Positions 38,286 to 42,826 of a DNA stretch of 42,826 nt are shown here, piece after piece. Under the pieces are notes generated by a model that saw only the letters and a program-made list of their open reading frames with translations, made no database searches and was not told the DNA's origin. The position numbers and the translations under genes were made by a program. Position 1 is the stretch's first letter, and the number at the start of each line of letters is the position of its first letter. Source of the DNA: a virus; the IMG/VR virus record IMGVR_UViG_3300000956_000044, positions 1-42,826 of that record; one strand, written 5' to 3'.

Positions 38286-38852
38286 ATGAACCCTGCTTCA
38301 TTGCTGGCGTTAGTGACCGCTCGTGCTATCCCATTTGAGATAATGGCTAGTTCCTACCAGCGGATAACCCAAGAGGATGTATTGCACGCAATGGGGTCGA
38401 TCAAGCACGGCGGGGCGAGTTACCTGATTCGTGTAAAATGGGCTGGACAGTCACACTGGACGCCTGAGTTAGAACGTCTTTTTTGGCTAGCGATACTGGG
38501 CCTAGCCAAACGGGAGGAATGGAAATACCCCAAGAGCATGGAAGGCAAAGAGCTTTACCGGGGGATGGCGAGATTAGCCTTGGCCGAGACCCTGAACCCG
38601 AATATATGCCTCGAATGCGGAGGGTGCGGGAAAGAAGTAACACCGGAAGGTAAGTTAGCCAACTGCAAACCCTGTAGAGGTAGCGGGAAAAGCACACACT
38701 CGGACAGGTCAAGATCGAGAATGCTTGAAATGCCTTGGGAGACATTCAGAGAGCAATGGTCTGACCGGTACCGGAGAGTGCAGGGGATAGCGGATGCGTG
38801 GGAGTCTTTAGCTTTGTCGGCTATCCATCGAAAAGTAAAGGAAACCGCTTGA
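38286..38852 (+). CDS. Q-like late antitermination protein
   Basis: The 188-residue protein has HGGASYLIRVKWAGQ (about 37-51), a zinc-finger region CLECGGCGKEV...CKPCRGSGK (about 113-138) similar to DnaJ-type and Q-type fingers, and a basic C-terminal helix. AAGGAGAAGAA precedes the ATG. Its position right before a strong promoter plus terminator pair, with the promoter -35 overlapping its stop codon, is exactly the Q / PR' / tR' layout of lambdoid phages. It should load on paused polymerase and allow late transcription. Confidence 0.82.
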   Translation: MNPASLLALVTARAIPFEIMASSYQRITQEDVLHAMGSIKHGGASYLIRVKWAGQSHWTPELERLFWLAILGLAKREEWKYPKSMEGKELYRGMARLALAETLNPNICLECGGCGKEVTPEGKLANCKPCRGSGKSTHSDRSRSRMLEMPWETFREQWSDRYRRVQGIADAWESLALSAIHRKVKETA

Positions 38853-38877
38853 CATCACACACCCACGGGACTAGAGT
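38849..38877 (+). promoter_or_regulatory. late promoter (PR'-like)
   Basis: TTGACA (38849-38854), 17-base spacer, TAGAGT (38872-38877). The -35 overlaps the stop codon of the Q-like gene. Transcription should begin near 38884 and meet the terminator at 38916 after 30-65 bases, giving a short constitutive leader unless antiterminated. Confidence 0.82.
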
Positions 38878-38915
38878 TTTCACCATACTGGACGAGATAT
38901 CCGGTAATGAATACC

Positions 38916-38948
38916 AAGCCCTGGCCATTGCGCCGGGGCTTTTCTTTT
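38916..38948 (+). terminator. late leader terminator (tR'-like)
   Basis: AAGCCCTGGC (38916-38925) pairs with GCCGGGGCTT (38932-38941), one T-G wobble, six-base loop, followed by TTTTCTTTT. It lies directly downstream of the late promoter and before all late genes, so it is the likely Q-controlled gate. Confidence 0.9.
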
Positions 38949-39020
38949 CCGCCCCTAACGCCATCACAATCTAACCTCGTTAACTAGCGATGGGTCCGTG
39001 GGGCGACCTATTCGAGGACT

Positions 39021-39404
39021 ATGGAACTCCCAGAACTTGGATCGCCAGAAGACCTAAAGCTAAGAGAAACTCTAGGTCTCGGTCCTCAATGGCAATGGGA
39101 TGATGGCATTGTCTACGACCAGGGAAATGTCAGGTTTAAAGCCAATCAGAAAGGCTTAAGAGCAACAGGAAACATAGAGCCCTTAAACATGGGATATGAC
39201 CTGATGCTGAGTCCTAACGACTCAAGAATTAACCTCGAAGGCATGATAGACCCTCTGAAGCTCAAGTACGGTCTCTCCATGAGACAGAATGGAGACATTG
39301 GACTTAGAGCAGGCATGCCGTTAGCTGGTGGACAGCTCAACTTAAACGCAGACCGTCAAAACGATTTAAACAAATACTACCTCCAATACCAGAGATCATT
39401 CTGA
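39021..39404 (+). CDS. hypothetical beta-rich protein, first late gene
   Basis: The 127-residue protein has repeating beta segments of similar type: GNVRFKANQKGLRATGN, MGYDLMLSPNDSRINLEG, LKYGLSMRQNGDIGLRAGM and GGQLNLNADRQND. The alternating pattern suggests a small beta-solenoid or barrel. It follows the late terminator and precedes terS. An alternative ORF from ATG 38990 in another frame is only 37 codons. No signal peptide. The function is unknown; a virion decoration role is possible. Confidence 0.68.
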   Translation: MELPELGSPEDLKLRETLGLGPQWQWDDGIVYDQGNVRFKANQKGLRATGNIEPLNMGYDLMLSPNDSRINLEGMIDPLKLKYGLSMRQNGDIGLRAGMPLAGGQLNLNADRQNDLNKYYLQYQRSF

Positions 39405-39447
39405 TGAAGAAGAAAGGCAAAAGCGGTAAAGGAAAGAAAGGCTGCTG
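39403..39447 (+). CDS. 14-aa Lys-rich micro-ORF before terS
   Basis: The ATG overlaps the previous stop and the stop abuts the terS ATG (TGATG). The product is MKKKGKSGKGKKGC: 7 Lys in 14 residues with a terminal Cys. It may be a real tiny gene or a coupling leader for terS. Confidence 0.4.
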
Positions 39448-39888
39448 ATGAGACGTAGGCTTGGGCCAACCGAAAAGGAACTCATGTACATCGAGTTCTA
39501 CACGGATCATGGAGACGCGACGCTAGCCGCGAAGCAAGCAGGCTATTCCGAACACTCCGCTCAGGTTATTGGTAGCCAGTTAAAGAAGAAGCTAAGAGCA
39601 GAGCTAGACGAACGACTCACCGAGAAGATGACAGGTGACTGTGCCCTTGCAAGGTCGGTAATCGTTAAACTCTGTAAAGAAGCCCAAAGCGACGATATCA
39701 GGCTTAAGGCCGCCAAAGACATTATGGATCGCGGCGGACATCCAGCCGCTAAAGAGATCATCGCCAAGGAAGAAAAGAAAAGACCAGACCAGCTCATCGA
39801 GCAGCTTAGAGGCCAGCTCGGCGACGATGTAGCAAATGCTATTGCCAGACAATACACACCTGAAGACGTATCGGAGACTACCCATTGA
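39448..39888 (+). CDS. terS: terminase small subunit
   Basis: The 146-residue protein reads LGPTEKELMYIEFYTDHGDATLAAKQAGYSEHSAQVIGSQLKKK (about 5-50), the N-terminal HTH of small terminases, followed by helical oligomerisation sequence and an acidic C-terminus. It recognises phage DNA for packaging. In most phages terL follows directly; here nearly 8.3 kb separates them on the circle. Confidence 0.88.
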   Translation: MRRRLGPTEKELMYIEFYTDHGDATLAAKQAGYSEHSAQVIGSQLKKKLRAELDERLTEKMTGDCALARSVIVKLCKEAQSDDIRLKAAKDIMDRGGHPAAKEIIAKEEKKRPDQLIEQLRGQLGDDVANAIARQYTPEDVSETTH

Positions 39889-40091
39889 ACTACGGAACAA
39901 CCATGCGTCAGTCGCCCGGTGTAACAGACACACTTGGACTTGATCCCGTAAGCCTCCAGAAGCTCTATCCCGTATGGCAGAAGCAAAGCATGGACGCTCA
40001 AACCAATGGAATGCCATTCCCACAGTTCAATGAATGGGTAAAGATGTACAGACAAGGGAGCATGCAGAACATTGCCGGGGATCAGCCGTGA
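39885..40091 (+). CDS. hypothetical small protein
   Basis: A 68-residue protein from TTG 39885 overlapping the terS stop (ATG 39903 is an alternative). It reads LGLDPVSLQKLYPVWQKQSMDAQTNGMPFPQFNEWVKMY, helical with aromatic residues. A small virion or packaging accessory is possible; no family is recognised. Confidence 0.55.
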   Translation: MNYGTTMRQSPGVTDTLGLDPVSLQKLYPVWQKQSMDAQTNGMPFPQFNEWVKMYRQGSMQNIAGDQP

Positions 40092-40327
40092 GAGACTTTG
40101 AGCGTGGCGTAGCCTTGATAGGCCAGAAGCAAGACGATCGAGGCCGAGCGTTAAGCAGCTTTTACATGAAAGCTTTATTTCGAGAGTTACAGAAGCCATC
40201 TCCGCTTGAGAGTGTAATTCGAGTTTCCAGACTCCATGAAACCGTCAAAGAAGTAACTGGTAAGAACACGGATAGAAAAGCCTTGACCGTTAAGTGGCGC
40301 AGGTATGATCAAGCGAATCACGTATAA
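40088..40327 (+). CDS. hypothetical basic small protein
   Basis: GTG 40088 overlaps the previous stop (GTGA). The 79-residue product is basic and helical (RALSSFYMKALFRELQKPSPLESVIRVSRLHETVKEV). No domain is recognised. A frame starting at 40034 would overlap its neighbour needlessly. Confidence 0.55.
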   Translation: MRDFERGVALIGQKQDDRGRALSSFYMKALFRELQKPSPLESVIRVSRLHETVKEVTGKNTDRKALTVKWRRYDQANHV

Positions 40328-40475
40328 CTTAGCTTGTGTTATTGCTTTCGCATTAGGACATGCAGCTTCGCCTGATCGAGACAAGTGGTGTCGCGCCCTC
40401 ACTCTCTCGCTCAGAATCTTTCCGCAACACACGAAGCATAAGCAGTATCAATGCTGTATCACTCGCGTAATGTAG
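40305..40475 (+). CDS. 56-aa putative exported Cys-rich protein
   Basis: The ORF from ATG 40305 overlaps the previous gene by 23 bases. It begins MIKRITYNLACVIAFALGHAASPD, like a signal peptide, and has Cys in KWCRAL and QCCITR. It is short and only moderately supported. Confidence 0.42.
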   Translation: MIKRITYNLACVIAFALGHAASPDRDKWCRALTLSLRIFPQHTKHKQYQCCITRVM

Positions 40476-40829
40476 AGGCACGTAACCGCCATTATGTTAA
40501 ATCAGCATGCAACCTGTTGATTACATTACGCACTGGATTGTTAATACATGCCACTTGTAGACATCTGCGTCGATCATGTTCAGTCATATCGCAGGGACAG
40601 GCCAGAAAAATCCCGAATTAATCTGGAAAATGTTAATGCAGGGGCCTACGACCCTCTTTTGGGGTTGGAGTGTAGGTGACCTCCCCTCCCATAATTTTTC
40701 AGACTAAAATCGCCTCAACATGGCATGACAATGGGTAACGAATTTCATACCGCTGCCTACAAATTCAAACATGCCACGCGGCGGTAAAAGACACGGTGCA
40801 GGTCGTCCTAGGAAGAAATAATTCAAAGA
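40476..40829. other. 354-base stretch without a clear gene
   Basis: No ORF of normal coding character is present. A 43-codon frame (40548-40679) and an 18-codon frame ending at the micro-ORF are weak. CCTAC/GTAGG with an inner ACCC/GGGT (40645-40676) makes an imperfect hairpin, and a CT-rich tract follows. It lies between terS-linked genes and the sugar module and could be a packaging site or the scar of module insertion. Confidence 0.5.
40771..40821 (+). CDS. 16-aa basic micro-ORF
   Basis: The ATG at 40771 starts MPRGGKRHGAGRPRKK, a GGKRxGAGRP segment like the basic N-terminal tail of some small terminases or DNA-binding proteins. It may be a true microprotein or the remnant of a longer gene cut when the module arrived. 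Confidence 0.33.
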   Translation: MPRGGKRHGAGRPRKK

Positions 40830-41018
40830 ATGGCCTCTGACGCGGAATACAAGATTCTAGAAACAGCGGTGAGAGAGCTTCAGTCAGAAAGAACAGAACT
40901 GCTCACAGAGCTAGGCAAGCTAAGGTCAGACTCAGTTAATGTCGAGTCTCTAAGGTCCGCTTATAACGAGCTTCTCTCGAAGTTCATTGAAGTGAAGGGA
41001 AGGCGTGAACCTAAGTAG
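40830..41018 (+). CDS. coiled-coil small protein
   Basis: The 62-residue product is almost one continuous heptad helix (YKILETAVRELQSERTELL, VESLRSAYNELLSKFIEV) with a basic end. It overlaps the first glycosyltransferase gene by 14 bases, so it is translated together with the module. The function is unknown. Confidence 0.6.
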   Translation: MASDAEYKILETAVRELQSERTELLTELGKLRSDSVNVESLRSAYNELLSKFIEVKGRREPK

Positions 41019-42048
41019 TTACGACTTTCACTGCCAGGTTATAAACCGGTGTGACTGGCCGAGATTCGAGAAGGAGAAGATCAAAAAGAGGATCAAGAAG
41101 ATTCTCCGCAGGGACGGAATCGTAGACATTAATGCCTTCGAGCCGTCCTACCGGTGGAATCTTTGTACCATGCGGCTGGAAAGTGGTGATTTTACTGACT
41201 GGGACGGCTGGGAGTTTAGAAGTCCTTGGTTCATGACCTTCCGAGGGGTTCATGGTGAGAAGTGTCCCGTTAAGAGATGGGACGGTAAACCAGTAAATCA
41301 TCTCGTAGTCCTTGGAGAACAGGGTCTAGGAGACGAAATACTCTTCTTAAGCGCCTTACCTGACCTCATGGTAAGGATTGGTAAAGGAATCGAGTGGGTA
41401 GGGTACAAGCAGTTAAACTCTGTCGTAGAAAGAAGCTACGGAATCTCTACCTCCGAGCGACGAATATTGAGTGAAATCACGGAAGGCGACGCTGTTATCG
41501 CCTCCGGTGATTTGTTTCAGTGGTACAGAAGGGACAAAAATCACTTTCCGAGAAAGCCTTTCCTAAAACCCGACCCCAAAAGGGTAGAAAAATGGAAAAA
41601 CTGGCTCTCTCAGTTTGAAGGTAAGAAGAAAATCGGGTTAGGGTGGTACTCAAGACACGGATTTATCAAACCAGAGGATTTGTTAGTTGAAAAAGACGCG
41701 GTTTACTTCGATCTTCAATACAGAAAACCTGAAATCAACGTCCCTGAGTGTCCTAAAGACGTTCTACCGTGTCCTTTCGACTTTACCGACTCTTTTGAAG
41801 ACCTCTTTGCGTTCGTTTCTTGTCTGGGTAAAGTCTTTACCTCTACCCAGACGTTAGTCCATGTCTGTGGTTCTGTCGGTGTCGAGACACACGCTATCCA
41901 GCCACCAAAGAACGGAGAGGTTAAGTTTCCCCTTTGGTACAACCAATGCCGAGTCTTGGGAGATTTAGAGTCCTGGCCTCATCTGGTTTACGGTTCAGTC
42001 AAAGTCTACGAGAACATAAATGAGTTCAGAGCTAGCCGCGCTAGATGA
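41005..42048 (+). CDS. glycosyltransferase, GT-B heptosyltransferase/TPR-like
   Basis: The 347-residue protein resembles GT9/GT41-type GT-B enzymes: a strand and glycine loop VVLGEQGLGDEILFLSALPDL (about 101-121), KKIGLGWYSRHGF as the start of the second Rossmann domain (about 209-221), and a C-terminal STQTLVHVCGSVGVET (about 281-296) for the nucleotide sugar. These often act on LPS core or surface glycans; here the acceptor is unknown. GTG 41005. It is the first enzyme of the late sugar module. Its 3' end overlaps a small helical gene. Confidence 0.8.
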   Translation: MNLSSYDFHCQVINRCDWPRFEKEKIKKRIKKILRRDGIVDINAFEPSYRWNLCTMRLESGDFTDWDGWEFRSPWFMTFRGVHGEKCPVKRWDGKPVNHLVVLGEQGLGDEILFLSALPDLMVRIGKGIEWVGYKQLNSVVERSYGISTSERRILSEITEGDAVIASGDLFQWYRRDKNHFPRKPFLKPDPKRVEKWKNWLSQFEGKKKIGLGWYSRHGFIKPEDLLVEKDAVYFDLQYRKPEINVPECPKDVLPCPFDFTDSFEDLFAFVSCLGKVFTSTQTLVHVCGSVGVETHAIQPPKNGEVKFPLWYNQCRVLGDLESWPHLVYGSVKVYENINEFRASRAR

Positions 42049-42316
42049 ATTGAAAGGCCGTTTGATGTTCCTACAAGTCGAATACTTGGATATGGGAGTC
42101 AGGATAAGACCCGCTTTAGAGGTCATAGAGAAATCTATGCAGACAGCGGTTAAAGGACCGCTCACCATAACCCAAGTCGATGAACTGGCCGAGGAGATGT
42201 CCGACCTAAGGAAATACCTAGCTTGGGTGAAAGGTGATTACCCTGAAGTCACGAAAGACGTAGAACCTGTCATTAACGTCATTAGCTGGCTACTCGCTTC
42301 AGAAACTAAACACTAA
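42020..42316 (+). CDS. helical hypothetical protein in sugar module
   Basis: The 98-residue protein is helical (ELAALDELKGRLMFLQVEYLDMG; VDELAEEMSDLRKYLAWV). It overlaps the GT-B gene by 29 bases and is followed after one base by the GT29-like gene. It has no signal or membrane segment. A chaperone or partner of the neighbouring enzymes is possible but unsupported. Confidence 0.6.
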   Translation: MSSELAALDELKGRLMFLQVEYLDMGVRIRPALEVIEKSMQTAVKGPLTITQVDELAEEMSDLRKYLAWVKGDYPEVTKDVEPVINVISWLLASETKH

Positions 42317-42317
42317 C

Positions 42318-42826
42318 TTGAAAATTTGCGTTGTAGGTCACGGACCCTCACCTATAGGGAAGGCCAAAGGTAAAGAAATAGACAGTTTCGATGTCGTCGT
42401 AAGACTGAAGAACTGCAAGCCTTTGTTGGAAACTCCAGATTACGGAAATCGTACAGATTCAATCTGTATGTCTACCGAGGTAGTCGGTCTAGCCAACTAC
42501 ATGGAATGCGGTATGTACTGGTTATACCCAAAGAAAGGCGACTATGACCGAGTAAGGACGTTTAATGTCATCGCAGACTTGGGCGCTCCTTTCATGATCC
42601 CTTTAAGTCTTTCCAATCACTGGAATTCAAGGTTCAGAGAGATTGGAGGAAAGCACCCTAATGTTTCGACAGGTCTTGCAGCGATTTTCATCGCTGCTCA
42701 TTACTACGAGCCTAACCAAATCTGTTTAGTTGGGTTCGATACTTTGCTTGACCCAACTATACCGTTTACTCGAAACGAAAACGCTCCGAGGACCGGAGTT
42801 GGTCAAATAAACCACGATTGGGAAAC
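42318..42826 (+). CDS. GT29/sialyltransferase-like glycosyltransferase, N-terminal part (continues at 51-111)
   Basis: From TTG 42318 the gene runs off the window and completes at 111 (189 residues in all). It carries a sialylmotif-L-like start VVGHGPSPIGKAKGKEIDSF then DVVVRLKNC (about 5-33), and a motif-S-like block NVSTGLAAIFIAAHYY then ICLVGFD (about 115-141). This is the signature of family 29, best known from eukaryotic sialyltransferases, with shortened bacterial and phage relatives. The donor need not be sialic acid. It is soluble and lies in the middle of the late sugar module. Confidence 0.82.
   Translation, partial: MKICVVGHGPSPIGKAKGKEIDSFDVVVRLKNCKPLLETPDYGNRTDSICMSTEVVGLANYMECGMYWLYPKKGDYDRVRTFNVIADLGAPFMIPLSLSNHWNSRFREIGGKHPNVSTGLAAIFIAAHYYEPNQICLVGFDTLLDPTIPFTRNENAPRTGVGQINHDWE
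42777..42826. repeat. terminal overlap copy 2 (circular closure)
   Basis: Identical to bases 1-50. It falls inside the GT29-like gene, and both copies are in the same reading frame, so joining them once restores an intact gene. Confidence 0.93.

Noticed and set aside
1-42826. CRISPR arrays, insertion sequences or transposases
   Set aside because: No regularly spaced repeats and no transposase-like protein were seen on either strand; the only mobile-type gene is the HNH endonuclease.

Overview
The window is a complete, circularly closed genome of a temperate tailed phage with podovirus-type virion genes. The first 50 bases recur exactly as the last 50 bases, and one gene (a GT29-like glycosyltransferase) is cut by the window edge and reads through in frame when the ends are joined at that overlap, so the linear ends are an assembly choice. 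The host is very probably a Gram-negative, likely pseudomonadotal, bacterium: there is an inner/outer membrane spanin pair, an outer-membrane lipoprotein, an outer-membrane-like protein, a YdaS-type Cro and a tRNA-Ser 3' end with encoded CCA in the attachment site. The host genus cannot be read from the sequence.

Layout. (1) Late operon, + strand, from about 38.85 kb through the window edge to 19.24 kb: a Q-type promoter/terminator pair, small genes, small terminase, then an approximately 9 kb sugar module (about 41.0 kb to 4.9 kb) with five glycosyltransferase-like genes, a 2OG-Fe(II) oxygenase, a shortened GDP-mannose-dehydratase-like SDR and a ColD/RfbH-like PLP enzyme. It is followed by large terminase, portal, scaffold, N4-gp56-type capsid protein, terminator, tail/adaptor proteins, ejection proteins, tail fibre and a lysis cassette (holin, DUF5675 protein, nested Rz/Rz1-type spanins). 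(2) A minus-strand cargo pair (methyltransferase and signal-peptide-bearing membrane protein, 19.2-20.7 kb). (3) A leftward early operon (31.4 to 20.8 kb) of more than 30 mostly tiny, start/stop-overlapping genes, including a lipoprotein, Bet recombinase, an SPFH/prohibitin-like membrane protein with a 36-aa membrane partner, excisionase and integrase; attP lies in the 3' end of int. (4) A lambda-like switch at 31.4-31.9 kb: short repressor, divergent Cro, and operators with half-sites ACAAG/CTTGT set inside the promoter spacers on both sides. (5) A rightward early operon (31.9-38.85 kb): cro, terminator, CII-like gene, a 0.5-kb gene-free but highly hairpin-rich stretch, replication genes, NinB/NinG-like genes, a free-standing HNH endonuclease and a Q-like antiterminator.

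How it works together. Repressor and Cro compete at the two operator clusters. Rightward transcription must pass a terminator after cro, then reaches replication genes and Q. Q is placed to extend the short transcript from the late promoter past a terminator 40-70 bases downstream, switching on packaging, sugar module, virion and lysis genes as one unit. Because the sugar module is in the late operon, it is expected to act during virion production rather than in the quiescent lysogen. That differs from classical O-antigen conversion cassettes and is the most interesting feature. Other highlights are the operator architecture with near-leaderless transcripts, the attP with paired arm repeats, the candidate structured RNA, and the SPFH gene pair.
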